Shown here in pieces: positions 10,641 through 20,885 of a stretch of DNA of 64,000 nt. Numbering within the stretch: position 1 is the first letter of the stretch; the number at the start of each line of letters is the position of its first letter. The notes beneath the pieces are model-generated. The model was given only the letters and a program-made list of their open reading frames with translations, ran no database searches and was not told where the DNA came from. The DNA is from Mastigias papua (taxonomy: Eukaryota; Cnidaria; Scyphozoa; Rhizostomeae; Mastigiidae), in NCBI GenBank assembly GCA_964019165.1, contig OZ025268.1, positions 64,501-128,500 on the forward strand, read 5' to 3'. A program made the translations under genes and the position numbers.

Positions 10641-11083
10641 GTGGAAACTGGCCTTTAGACTGGAGCTGGAGTAAACTGACATTACGTAATCTGCCTTTCA
10701 TGACAGCGTTATTGAGAATCGGCGATGTATTGGTCAATCGTGGCTCATTCCAAGCAGCATCAGCTCTGGCGGGAGTTGTATTCAGTTCAAATCTACCCAA
10801 TCAAAACCAGAGCTGACCTCTGCTGAAGATTGAACATCGAATCAAATTTGACGCTGACTACTGCTGAAAATGTAATGAATAATAAGTGGAACGGAATTCA
10901 CAGGCTGGAAAGGCAATATGATACACCGCTTTGAGGAGCTCCTTTTGAAGTGAGAAAGAGAGCATCCGTCTCTAGCATTCATGTCCAAAGTAATCTCTCA
11001 GACATTACGTAATTAGCTTGACATAGCTAATTTGTAACTGACAGAAATAGAAGTCCTGTCACCGTCATATCTCAGTTCCCACA
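10641..11083. other. No feature recognised
   Basis: Not satellite and not recognisable as a retroelement. A plus-strand open stretch ends at 10816 (reading ALLRIGDVLVNRGSFQAASA) but has no motif I can assign. Confidence 0.4.
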
Positions 11084-11347
11084 ATGGCGATTACTGCTAG
11101 TTCAGTCCTTTCAAATATAAATTGGCTTTTACAAGACGAAGCTTTACAATTATACGAAAAAGAAAAGCTTCCATCTGAGATACACACTTTTTCCATGATT
11201 TTATCGCAAACAAGGACAAGCACTTCTCCAGGAAACTTCTGCTTGCCTATAACGGGCCTGCTCTGTAGTTCCCAGTTTCTGAGACTTCCAGAGCAAATAC
11301 TTCTTGTCAGTCAAAAGGACAAGCTATTAGGGGTCAGTCAAAACTAA
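11084..11347 (+). CDS. Small ORF, unidentified (doubtful)
   Basis: An 87-codon ORF with an ATG in a favourable context (A at -3, G at +4), beginning MAITASSVLSNINWLLQDEA. No signal peptide, membrane segment or known motif is visible. It lies just before a LINE 3' fragment with no obvious relationship to it. It could be a leftover exon or chance. Confidence 0.15.
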   Translation: MAITASSVLSNINWLLQDEALQLYEKEKLPSEIHTFSMILSQTRTSTSPGNFCLPITGLLCSSQFLRLPEQILLVSQKDKLLGVSQN

Positions 11348-11396
11348 ATCGCTACTTATTGCTTCTAATCAAAAGCAAAACCATTTTCTGGAAAGT

Positions 11397-12225
11397 GGTG
11401 AAAAGTTAGCGTTGGAAATCAAAGAGAGGGATATTGAAGCTACCCCTCATATAAAATATCTAGGCGTCCATATAGACCATACTCTCAATTGGAAAAAACA
11501 AATCCAATTGATTACAACTAAAGTCTCTAGAGCATTAGGGATCTTGAACTATTCCAAACATTTATTTCAAGTAGAAACCTTGAAGGCCCTATACACGAGC
11601 ATCAAAGAACCCCACTTCAGATATTGCTGCTCAGTTTGGGGGTGTTGTGGGAAAACTGAAATTGACAGACTGCAAAAACTACAAAATCGTACCGTTACTA
11701 ATAGTAGCTCGTACCGTTACTAATAGTAGCTATGATGCCCCAAGCGTGCCCCTAATACGGAGTTTGGGTTGGGAAACCATTGATGATCTTATCAATCAGG
11801 AAATGAAAACTATAGCATTCAAATCTGTCAATAATTTAGCACCTCAATATTTGATCGACCTCTTCACAAGAAACTCACTTTCTTCATCCCATAACCTTAG
11901 GAACGCTGATTCTGATGTACAGATACCAAAGAAAAAACCATCAAATGGACAGAAATGCTTCTCGCATAGGGGTGCTAAAGCTTGGAATAGTTTACCGAGG
12001 CATGCAAAATAGACATCTTCCATAAGTCGTTTTAAATCTTATTTAACATTTAATTAGTTTATTCTTTTTCTCTTTTCCATATTTTCTAATCATCATTTTT
12101 AACAAATGTAAATATATCTCTGTAATATTTTACTTTTTACTTTAATTACATGTAACATGAGACGCCCCTTGAAAATCAGCCACGGCTGTAGGGCTACCTC
12201 ACCGTATTTTAAATGAAATGAAATG
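11397..12225 (+). pseudogene. LINE 3' fragment: C-terminal part of ORF2 with 3' tail
   Basis: The reading begins at the post-RT block of a CR1/Jockey-like ORF2 (IKYLGVHIDHTLNWKKQI, about 11450-11505). It continues through FRYCCSVWGCCGK and DRLQKLQNR, and after a frame change through APSVPLIRSLGWETIDDLI and FSHRGAKAWNSLPRHAK to a stop at 12010-12012. The frame change is caused by a 22-bp tandem duplication (see next entry). After a ~200-bp AT-rich 3' UTR the element ends in three AAATG units (12211-12225), a LINE-type tail. Endonuclease and catalytic RT blocks are missing (5' truncation). Confidence 0.85.
11688..11731 (+). repeat. 22-bp tandem duplication that breaks the LINE reading frame
   Basis: The 22 bases from 11688 to 11709 (starting CGTACCGTTACTAATAG) are repeated exactly at 11710-11731. 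Twenty-two is not a multiple of three, so this one event shifts the frame of the LINE fragment. The two copies are identical, pointing to a recent slippage or end-joining event. Confidence 0.95.
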
Positions 12226-13326
12226 AACTCTGGGTACCGGGCCGGGTTAGGATTGGGGAGGGTATGAAAACTGTTTCAAGGAAAATTGAAGGTATGGAAC
12301 ATTGTGGAGACTTTTGAGGGGTACGAATCCTCAACAAATCTGAAGAAAGTCAACTCAATGATTTGCAGAAGCCTATTTACTACTGAATTTATGCATATCT
12401 AGTTGTCAAAGTTTCTTCAATAGGAATATTTCTCTCATTTAAATTTCATGTGGTATACTGTTAAGCCTATCTTTTATGAAGGGGCTCAACTGTGAGTTCT
12501 TTAGGGCAACAATTTCTTAAAAGTCTGTACGATATTTCAACGTTCTATTTACGAATAAGAATAAAACTTACGACCTGAAGGCTTGATACAGGAACCTATC
12601 GGCAAGGACCTTCTCTTGAATTGAATGAGCCAGTCTTGATGCGCCCTACGCTATACTATCAGAGTTTTCTAAAAAAATAATACCAGCTTGGCAGAACGTC
12701 TACTTCTCTCTAATCACAAAGACTCTTATCTACCTCTAAATCTACGCCTTTTATAACTCACAGCTAATAGATTACGAAATGAACTAAAAATACGAATTAA
12801 CAGCAAATAGTCCAATCTGGTTCTTCTTACGGGTTTCTGATGCAATTATTGCACCAGCAGTTGCCATTTAATTTTGAAATAGTTATAACGTCATTCTTCA
12901 ATCTGTCCAAACTGGCGATGAGCCTCCTTTTCGTAACAATACAGTGTTATTGCAGTGCTCTTATTAGAATTCATCACAGCGGTTTGTTCAAATGAAGTTT
13001 CAAGCATAAATCAACTTTTTCATGAAAACTTTTCTCGCAAAGAATAATAATTCTTCCTATACAAAATATTTTCTTTTAATGTTTCCCAACAGGTAATTTT
13101 CCAGAGCATATTTTCTATCTGTGATCTTCTCAAGAAAGCAACAGTGGCAATTCCTACTTTAAAAGTTTATCCTGAAATTCTTACAGTTATAGGGGCAGAT
13201 CGCAACTGGGGTGTAAAACGCTTTACTTATTTCTCAATGGTATATGAAAATTTTAGAGCAAAATTGGAAGGGGTATAAAACGTTTGACCACTTTTTACAT
13301 TCTAACTTGCTCCGGTACTCAGAGTT
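12226..13326. mobile_element. Possible terminal-inverted-repeat element, ~1.1 kb, non-coding
   Basis: The left end AACTCTGGGTACCGGGCC (12226-12243) and the reverse complement of 13309-13326, AACTCTGAGTACCGGAGC, match at 15 of 18 positions, with weaker matching for another ~10 bases (GTTAG.AT). Nothing inside resembles a transposase. I see no convincing target duplication, and the left end abuts the LINE tail directly, so the boundary could be coincidental. The interior otherwise shows no gene. Confidence 0.35.
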
Positions 13327-13726
13327 ATCAATGACCGACTCTTTAAAGTCATTAAATATTTCTTTGTAGATTTCGATTACTTGAAAATGATACAGAGCAG
13401 TGTGCTAGTGTTGTCATATCTTTTGAATCATAGTCTCATCTAAGGAATCATAGCTAGGAGGACAAATGTAATAGGGGACCTCATTGATGTATGTGGCCAA
13501 GCTTATGAAAGTGCTGCAAACACACCTGTAACATTGACTAGTGCTTTTACTACGACACAATATTAACTGACTAAAGCTTTGTTGCATTGCAAGTCAAAGT
13601 TCTTAAGCATCAATGTTGTGCCCTAGAGTGATTTGGATCTTGGTTTTAGTATCATTGAGCAAGTAAAATAAATCATTCATATGGTAAATTATTTTGTTTA
13701 TGTCTAGGTTGGAAGGACGCCATGTC
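13327..13726. other. No feature recognised
   Basis: AT-rich sequence without a recognisable gene or repeat between the possible inverted-repeat element and the next satellite patch. Confidence 0.45.
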
Positions 13727-13902
13727 TTTAGCCTTGGTATTTTGCCCAAAAATGACCAATTTTGAAATTCATTCATTTTGATTCCATATTGAAAAGTGAT
13801 GAAATGAGCGATTTTTGGCCAAAAAGTAAGGCTATAGCCTTGGAATTTTGCCCAAAAATGACCAATTCTGAAATTCATTGATTTTGATTGCATATTGAAA
13901 GT
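13727..13902. repeat. ~107-bp satellite, isolated patch (about 1.6 monomers)
   Basis: One complete and one partial monomer: TAGCCTTGGTATTTTG, AATGACCAATTTTGAAATTC, GTGATGAAATGAGCG, then TTTTTGGCCAAAAA and GTAAGGCTATAGCCTTGG. An isolated island between retroelement fragments. Confidence 0.9.
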
Positions 13903-14049
13903 GTTGTTTTATATTGTTTGCGCAAGCGCAATGATAGGGAGTTAACGTAGACCATGAGGAAAGCACTTGCTTTATCTACGAGGCATCTGTACCAAATCTA
14001 ATATGTTGACAGGAGTTATAACTCTGGAGTAATTCATACCAGTAGTTAC

Positions 14050-14369
14050 TGTGGCCCCTCCTGAAAAGTTTTCGTTTAAGCCAAATGACTGGCCTAAGTG
14101 GCTTCAGCGTTGGGAAAGGTTCAGGATCGCTGGAGGACACACAAATAGTGATATTGATATATAGCATGGGTGAGGATGCTGATGAGATTTTCAGTACCCT
14201 ACCATTAACAGAAGAAGAGCGTAGAGTATATGACACTGTTAAAGCCAAGTTTGATAATTATTTTTTCATTAAAAGAAAAGTGATATTTCAGCGTGCAAAA
14301 TTCAATCAGCGTTTTCAACAAGAAAATGAGCCTGTAAATGCATTTATTGGGCAATGGCATAATCTATGA
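14050..14369 (+). pseudogene. Ty3/Gypsy gag fragment
   Basis: The first part reads PPEKFSFKPNDWPKWLQRWE (about 14057-14116) in one frame. It then continues in another frame as LIYSMGEDADEIF, YDTVKAKFDNYF and FQRAKFNQRFQQENEPVNAF to a stop after 14366. This order (DWPKW, GEDADEI, a VK..FD..F block and the FQRAKFNQR block) is that of the N-terminal gag domain of metazoan Gypsy elements. One frameshift lies near 14145. No zinc knuckle, protease or pol follows, so it is a truncated remnant. Confidence 0.75.
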
Positions 14370-14390
14370 GGTTATGAATGGGGCAGTGAA

Positions 14391-14428
14391 GCTTCCCTTC
14401 CCTCCATTAGCTTCCCTTTCCTCCATTA
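14391..14428 (+). repeat. 19-bp tandem duplication
   Basis: GCTTCCCTTCCCTCCATTA at 14391-14409 is followed by the same 19 bases with one change at 14410-14428, just past the end of the recognisable gag fragment. Confidence 0.9.
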
Positions 14429-14829
14429 GCTTCCTGGTCATCCTTAGGCAAGATGTAGTACCAGGTAGGCTCCAAAATCAGGGATACGATCCTCTGTTGG
14501 TCAGCAAGATAGAGATAGTTGACATTGGCGGAAGAGCTCTCTGTTAGTCAACGGCCATTTCAACAATCAGTGGTAGGCAGAAGATTTCATCTGAAACAAT
14601 GGCTGGCACATCTGTCAATATTATGAGATTGCTGGATACAGTAGTTCTTGGGGCCTATTGTGTCTATTAGTCCCAGAGGTTAATCAACATGAATCTCAAA
14701 ACTAAGCTATATTCATATCTTGGCAAAAGCGGTGCTGCTCGAAATATTTTTGGAGCGGTAATCTGGCCCGGTGGACGTCCTGTGATTCAGAGGGCAATCG
14801 TACACCGTCATCAAGCGACCTCTGGAAAA
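14429..14829. other. No feature recognised between gag and endonuclease fragments
   Basis: No readable coding blocks. Probably decayed retroelement DNA by position only. Confidence 0.4.
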
Positions 14830-15176
14830 CTGAAATCTTGAATGTCAGGAACCTCTACCAAAAAGGAAAGCTTGCAAATGTTTGTAAGGAAGTGCATAGA
14901 ACGAAGATTGATATACTTGGAATATCTTAAGCTTTCTGGAAAGGCAATGGGGAATTGATGTACGAGTCACCTGATGGGAAAGGTTTAAGGTCATGTATTC
15001 GGGTGGAGAGAAGCACAGAAAGGGAGTTGCTTTTATCATAGGAAAGAGAATAATCAATTCGGTGTTAAGTTATCAGGCAGTTTCCGAGAGGAACATTATT
15101 CTAAAAGTATCAGACAGGGCACGAAATATATTAATACATCAAATTTATGCTCCAAATATGAATGATGATGATGGGT
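14830..15176 (+). pseudogene. RTE/BovB-like LINE endonuclease fragment
   Basis: The text reads NVRNLYQKGKLANVCKEV and KIDILGIS (about 14840-14930), then in another frame YSGGEKHRKGVAFIIGKRII, then a segment containing SERNIILKVSD, and IHQIYAPNMNDDDG (about 14995-15176). The motif series NVR.LYQ.GKL, KIDILGIS, YSGG..H.KGV and YAPN is that of the N-terminal AP endonuclease of RTE-clade LINEs. At least one stop and one frameshift separate the two halves. RT is absent. This is a different LINE clade from the other LINE copies in the window. Confidence 0.75.
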
Positions 15177-15572
15177 GAAATAAGCAGAAATGGCCAGAAA
15201 ATAAGCAGAAAATAACCAAGAATTTACCACTAAATAACCGTGAATTTACTGCTAAATTACTTCAAAATAACGGCTAATTGAACATAAAAAGACCAGATTG
15301 TGACCAGAAAATAACCAGACAATAACCAGAGAATAACTGCAAAGTTATCTCTAAATAACCATGAATTTACCACTTTACCATGAATTTGATAACCATGAGT
15401 CACTGCAAAAATAACAGCTAAATGACCGGAAAATAACTAGAAAATAATCAGAAAATAACCAGAAAACAACTGCAAACTTACCACTCAATAATCGCGTATT
15501 TAAATCTAAATGATTGGAAAATTATCATGAAATGACCACAACATCACAAAAACATAACTACAAATTTATCAA
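15177..15572. repeat. Degenerate A/T-rich tandem repeat (AAAATAACCAG-like)
   Basis: A short unit close to AAAATAACCAG recurs many times (for example near 15220, 15310-15340 and 15435-15470), interspersed with AAATAACC, GAATTTACCA and CTGCAAA blocks. The spacing is irregular, so this is a decayed minisatellite. It lies between the RTE fragment and a satellite patch. No coding potential is apparent. Confidence 0.7.
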
Positions 15573-16002
15573 ACCACCAATTTTAAATTGATTGATTTTG
15601 ATTGCTGATTCCAAAGTGACGAAAATGAGCCATTTATGCCAAAGAGTAAGGCTGTAGGCTTAGTATTTTGCTCAAAGCTTACCAAATTTTAAATGGCTTG
15701 ATTCTAATTGCAGATTGAAAAGTGATGTAGATGAGACATTTCTCGCCAAAGAGTAAGGCTATAGCCTTGGTATTTTGCTCAAAATGACCAAATTTGAAAT
15801 TGATTGATTATGATTGAACATTGAAAAGTGATGAAAATGAGCGATTTTTGGCCAAAAAGTAAGGCTATAGCCTTGGTATTTTGCTCAAAAATGACCAAAT
15901 TTGAAATTGATTGATTTTGATTGAACATTGAAAAGTGATGAAAATGAGTGATTTTTGACCAAAAAGTAAGGCTATAGCCTTTGTAATTAGCTCGAAAATG
16001 AC
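15573..16002. repeat. ~107-bp satellite patch, left of Gypsy A
   Basis: About four monomers, the last two of type A (TTTGATTGAACATTGAAAAG). The patch stops inside a monomer after ...GAAAATGAC, where Gypsy A begins. The same array resumes at 26578 with AATGACCC, so the patch and 26578-27363 were one array before the insertion. Confidence 0.95.
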
Positions 16003-16203
16003 TATAGTGTATACTCTCAAAGGACATTGAACTTAAAGGATATTTGTGTTATATATTTGAATATATATAAGCATATACTCGAATAGTTGAGACGAGCTGT
16101 GACTTTTTTGAATAGATGTTTTTCCTAATTGAGTTTGTTTTTCGATGCTACATGAACAGTTATCATGATGTATTTTCTTGTGAAGCTTAACCGGATTTTA
16201 TAT
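16003..16203 (+). repeat. Gypsy A 5' LTR
   Basis: 201 bp, starting TATAGTGTATACTCTCAAAG and ending GATTTTATAT. It aligns with 26398-26577 over its whole length apart from indels of about 25 and 10 bp. The ends do not follow the common TG...CA rule; they are set here by comparing the two LTRs and by the target duplication. Confidence 0.9.
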
Positions 16204-16220
16204 GGTACCAGAAGTGATTG
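16203..16220 (+). promoter_or_regulatory. Gypsy A primer binding site
   Basis: TGGTACCAGAAGTGATTG begins at the last base of the 5' LTR. It starts with the TGG expected to pair with a tRNA 3' CCA end. Which tRNA it matches cannot be told without a search. Confidence 0.65.
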
Positions 16221-16326
16221 TCTTGCTGACGGGTACAGCTGTAATAAGGTAGTGAGCGCTTTCTAGTTTCAATGGAGTTAATGGTTTCTGCACAAAATAG
16301 CTTTATCGCTTCAGAACGTAGGGAGG

Positions 16327-17419
16327 ATGAATTTTACGGACGGGAATATTGCAGCTGTTTGGAAGTGTAGACAGAGCATGCAGTTGTATATCGATGCAGT
16401 GATGTCCTCAAAAACGGAGAAAGAGAAGTATTCCACATTTTTATATCTTATTGGCGAAGAGGGGCGTGAGATTTTTAACACATGGACATGGCCTAAGAAT
16501 TAAAGATGAAGCTGGTAATGATACTGATGAAGATCAGATTACAGTTACTGAATTATTTCGAAAGTTTGAAGAACACTGCATTCCTAAACGGAATCTGATA
16601 ATTGAGCGCAGAAAATTCTTCGAGCGCGATCAACGTATTAATGAAAATGTTGATTCTTATGTCTTTGAGTTGAAAAATCTGGCTTCAACATGTGAATTTG
16701 GTCAAATTCACGAGGGCATGATGACCTTCAGAATAGTTGAAGGTATAAAGTCAGATGCAGTTCGTGATAGGCTTCTAAAGCAAGGGGCTGACCTATGTTT
16801 TGCACAGGCTGTTGATGTTTGTCGAGCTGAAGAAATCACTCGTGAGCAAATAAAAAGTCTAACAGAACCCACGTCTGATGTCGGGCCTGTCAGTAAAAAT
16901 GCTGCAAGTAATAGGAAACAGGATAAGGGGAACATCAACAAAAAATATGATCAATATGATAGGACACATTCATGTCTTTATTGTGGTCGTCAGCATCCTC
17001 CTAAGAAATGTCCAGCTTATGGGACAGTGTGCAGAAATGGTAATAAAAAGAATCACCGGTCAAAATGTTGCAAGTTACGTAAGGAAGAAAAAGAAATATC
17101 TTTAGAAGATGATGATTCATACGTGATTGAAACAGTAGCTTATAATGATGAAAAGCAATGTAATACAGAAGTAACGGTTGTTTTACATATGAAAGATGCA
17201 AAAGTCAGAATGAAGATTGATACAGGAGCTGAAGTTGATGTGATGCCTCTTCGTGTTTTTAATCAAGTGAATAATAGAAACAAAGAATCGATTCTTACAC
17301 TGAAATACCGCAGCGCAAAATTAATTGGGCATGATGGTAATGAAATTCTTGTTTGTGGAGTATGTTCAAAAAATGCAGCTTCCAAGGGAAAATATTGCAT
17401 ACCGACTTTTATGTCGTAG
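16327..17419 (+). pseudogene. Gypsy A gag and first half of protease
   Basis: Gag packages the element RNA; the aspartic protease would process the polyprotein. The ATG at 16327 opens a 58-codon frame (MNFTDGNIAAVWKCRQSMQL...) that stops at 16501. The rest continues one frame over from about 16500, so a 1-nt shift lies near 16495. Gag blocks: ITVTELFRKFEEHCIPKRN and RIVEGIKSDAVRDRLL. The first zinc knuckle, CLYCGRQHPPKKC, is complete. The second, CRNGNKKNHRSKC, has Gly where the second Cys is expected. The protease active site is IDTGAEVDVMP (about 17217-17249). The frame is lost again near 17370, and the remaining protease part lies in the next frame with pol. Confidence 0.88.
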
Positions 17420-19213
17420 AAAGGGATAGCCGATCAGTTCTTGGGCTTGATTCTTGTAAGAAGTTGGACTTCATTCAAGTTATGTGTGCAGTACACAAGA
17501 AACCTGCAAAGATAGCTAGAACTGAAAGCAGTAACTTGCAGGAGCAGAAAGCAATAAAGGTTGAAACAGCAAATAAGATAAAAAAATTATCAAACAAGTT
17601 TGATGAGGATATGAAACGTGAAATAAAGCAGATGTATCCAGGAGTTTTTAATGGACTTAGTAATTTGGAATTAGTCTATCATATGCAGATTGAAGAGAAT
17701 GCCATGCCAGTTATTCATGCACCTAGGAAAATTCCTTCAGCTTTGCGAGATAAGTTAAAGTTTGAGCTAGAGAAAATGGAAGCAAATAAAGTAATTGCAC
17801 TAGTGGATGAGCCTACTAAATGGGTAAATTCTCTTGTGGTCATTGAAAAGCCAAATGGTGCACTTCGGATTTGCCTAGATCCACGTGATCTTAATGAAGT
17901 TATTAAAAGAGGGCCTTTTCAGCTTCCTACATGGGAGGAAATCTCAACTCGCACTGTTAACGCTAAATATATTACAAAACCTGATGCCAATCATGGATAC
18001 TGGCAGATACCTCTAGACATAGAGAGTTCTTTGAAGACGACGTTTAATAAACCATTTGGTATATTCCGATTTCTAAGAATGCCATTTGGAATTCACTCAG
18101 CTCAAGAGATTTTTCATAAGCAAATATATCAGCATTTTGAGAATAAAGAAGGGTGTGAAACAGATATTGATGATTGTTTGATAAGGGGAATCTCAGAAGA
18201 AGAGCAAGACAAGAGATTAATTCAGACGCTAGAGAAAGCCAAGCAGGTAAATTTGACATTGAACATTGATAAATGCAAGTTTACAAGAAATGAAATTACA
18301 TACCTAGGCCATAAGTTGACTGAAAATGGCATTGTTCCAGATCCTTCAAAGGTAGAAGCTATTTCAAAAATTCCTCCACCACTAGATAAACCAGGAGTTC
18401 AACGAGTATTAAGTATTAAGTAGCGAAATTCATCCCGAATGTGTCAACTGCTACAGCACCTTACGTGCACTCCTTCAAAAGAACATTGAGTGGCAATGGG
18501 GAACTGAGCAACAAGAGTCGTTTGAAAAGATTAAGCAACTACTAGTAAACTCACAATGTCTTGCTTATTTTGATGTTGAGAAACCTGTGACGATTCAAGT
18601 TGACGCGTGTAAAGATGGGCTTGGTGCAGTCCTTATGCAGGAAGGGAAACCTGTCAGTTATGCTTCAAGGGCTATGACAGAGGCACAAAAGAGATATGCC
18701 ATGATTGAAAAAGAATTGCTAGCTGTCGCTTTTGGGTGCGAGCGTTATCATCAATATATCTATGGAAGCAAGGTTTCAACTCAAAGTGATCACAAACATT
18801 TAGAAAGCATTCTAAAGAAACCATTAGCAAATACTCCTCCAAGGCTACAACGCATGTTACTTAGATTACAAAAGTACGATATTGATCTTACGTATAAGCC
18901 AGGGAAAGAAATGTTACTTGTGGATACACTGTCAAGAGCACATCTTAGTGACATTGCAGAGGAAATCACTGAGAAGGACATGACAGCGCAGCTTCATATG
19001 GTTACTTCAAGTAAATCTATACCAGATAAACAATTGGTTCTTATTAAGGAAGAGACTAAGAAAGATGAAGAGTTACAGAGATTGATAACTTACATTGAGA
19101 TGGGATGGCCTAACAAGAAAATGAAGGTTCATATGTCTGTTAACCAATTCTGGCCTATCAAAGAGGAATTATCAGCTATTGGTGACATAGTTTTCAAAGG
19201 AGAGAGAATAGTT
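17353..19213 (+). pseudogene. Gypsy A pol: end of protease, reverse transcriptase, RNase H, start of integrase
   Basis: 17353-18423 holds the protease end (SVLGLDSCKKL) and RT: PRKIPSALRDKL, NSLVVIEKPNGALRICLDPR, PDANHGYWQIPLD (the first Asp), FGIFRFLRMPFG and TDIDDCLI at the YxDD position (Asp replaces Tyr). A 7-bp AGTATTA repeat near 18408-18423 breaks the frame, and another single-base shift lies near 18462. RNase H follows (18587 on): TIQVDACKDGLGAVL, AQKRYAMIEKELLAVAFG, QSDHKHLE and a linker with YKPGKEMLLVDTLSRA. The integrase entry (KGERIV) is cut off at 19213 by the LINE insertion. Several defects in one reading frame show the copy is inactive. Confidence 0.9.
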
Positions 19214-20258
19214 TTTGTATTTTTTTAACTGAGAAAACTTGAATCTCCATACTACCTGTTTGCTGAGATACCACCTGTCAGGCCTGTGTTACATAACTTG
19301 AGACACTCGCGCACATATGCCCAAAGTGCACCCAGAACTGCACGTTTTTCAAACACATATTTTTACAATACACTATTTGAATGGAACTCCCTTAATGAAG
19401 AACTGAGAAATTCTTCGACGCTTACAGAGTTTAAGCGTAAGTTAATTGCGCGTGTAAGGCCAGAAGGAAATCCTATTTATGGCATTGCTAATTTGCAGGG
19501 AATTCGATTATTAACTAAATGTCGTCTCGAATTTAGCTCCCTTAACGAACACAAATTTCGGCATAATTTTGATTGTCTTAACCCATTTTGTAATTGTGGC
19601 ATGGCTAAAGAGGATAATGAGCACTTCTTCTTGTACTGCCCAAGTTTTAATGAGTTGCGTCGGCATCTCCTCGGCCAGCTCTCTCAGATATTAAATATAG
19701 ATGCATTGAATCTAGATCCCAGGGAACTATGTCATCTAATGTTGTATGGAAACCCATCCCTTTCAATGATAGATAATAGAATGATAATAGAAGCAACCAT
19801 TCAATATATCGAGAATTCCGAAAGTTTTAAGTAAAATTAGGCTGTTTCTGGAATGGTCTGATTAATTGTCCGTCCGACCTGGAGTGGAGTTTCTTAACCC
19901 TGAAGCGTACAATCGGGTAGTTGGTCTTGCTTGACAAACATGCCATCCAACCGGCAGTTGCTGTTTGGTATCTGAACTAGCATGCAGGACCAATTCATTT
20001 TCTATAGTACAGGGGCGCTATGTCGGGCTGGCGGTTGGTCGACCATTTTATCAAACAGCGGCAGTTCTGCGCAGCGATCAGGCTTTTCGTTTTGTTTTCT
20101 TTTTATTGTAATATTTCTTTGGATTTAATTTCTTATTTAATTGTAAGTGTCAATCATTGTGGGAACTCGCTGACTTCGTATCCTTTCCTGCAGTGAGTGG
20201 CACAGCAGTTATATCTGTTGTATGTATTTAGGTCTTCTTTGATAAATATATATAAAAA
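19214..20258 (+). mobile_element. 5'-truncated LINE inserted in Gypsy A integrase
   Basis: 1,045 bp flanked by perfect 13-bp copies of AGAGAGAATAGTT (19201-19213 and 20259-20271), the size expected of a LINE target duplication. It contains the C-terminal part of an ORF2, a ~400-bp 3' UTR and an A/T-rich end (AAATATATATAAAAA). The duplicated 13 bases are integrase coding sequence, so the insertion point is exact. Confidence 0.92.
19286..19834 (+). pseudogene. LINE ORF2 C-terminal fragment with Cys/His cluster
   Basis: An open run of 182 codons whose first codon is not ATG, because the copy is 5'-truncated. It contains RTARFSNTYFYNTLFEWNSL, FKRKLIARVRP and a cluster CNCGMAKEDNEHFFLYCPSF (about 19590-19650), a Cys/His motif common at the end of ORF2 in Jockey/CR1-like LINEs. 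It is followed by LRRHLLGQLSQILNI and a stop at 19832-19834. No RT catalytic motifs remain. The stretch is unbroken, which suggests a fairly recent insertion. Confidence 0.75.
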
Positions 20259-20656
20259 AGAGAGAATAGTTATTCCTAGATCTTTGAGGAAAACAATCTT
20301 AGCTAATCTTCATCAAGCTCATCTCGGCATAGAGAAAACAAAGTTACGGGCACCTGACACTGTACTTTGGCTTGGTATCAAAAATGATATAGAGCAAGTT
20401 GTACATTCATACAATATTTGTTTAGAGTCTAGAAACATGCATGCTAAAGAACCAATGCTGACAAGTGCCATTGCGGAATATCCTTTTCAAATAGTTGGTA
20501 CAGATTTATTTCTTTGGAATGGTCAAGAATATATCATAGTAGTTAATTTCTACAGCAGATTTTGGGAGATAGAGAGGTCGAGAAAAACGGACAGTTCGGT
20601 AATTATTCAAAAATTGAAAGCAGTTTTTCCCGATATGGTATTCCTAAAGTGGTTAG
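20259..20656 (+). pseudogene. Gypsy A integrase, N-terminal part
   Basis: Reading resumes after the LINE with ERIVIPRSLRKTILANLHQA. The zinc domain has LHQAHLG, but the CxxC pair reads YNIC, so the first Cys is replaced by Tyr. The first catalytic Asp lies in GTDLFLWNGQEY (about 20498-20533). The frame is intact until it is cut at 20656 by Gypsy B; the last five bases (GTTAG, 20652-20656) are the target duplication. The continuation starts at 25358. Confidence 0.88.
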
Positions 20657-20816
20657 TGAAACAGTGTGCAAAATAACAACTCATTCAAGTTCAGCCATTA
20701 GTCCAATTGATTCATCTTTCCTCGCAATGAGGTAAATCAAACATAACAAAATTAGGTAAATCAAATATAGTAAACAAAACAGGGATTATTATAAGGTCCA
20801 TAGTTCCTATGCAATA
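20657..20816 (-). repeat. Gypsy B 3' LTR
   Basis: 160 bp, plus-strand start TGAAACAGTGTGCAAAATAA, end CCTATGCAATA. It carries a 27-bp segment (about 20687-20713) absent from the other LTR; otherwise the two are very similar. A purine-rich tract on the minus strand (plus-strand TCACTCTCTTCTTCT, 20817-20831) next to it is the polypurine tract. Confidence 0.9.
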
Positions 20817-20885
20817 TCACTCTCTTCTTCTATTTAATGTTACTGTACTGATCAATTGAGAAGTTTATTGATCAGATCTTTTTAC

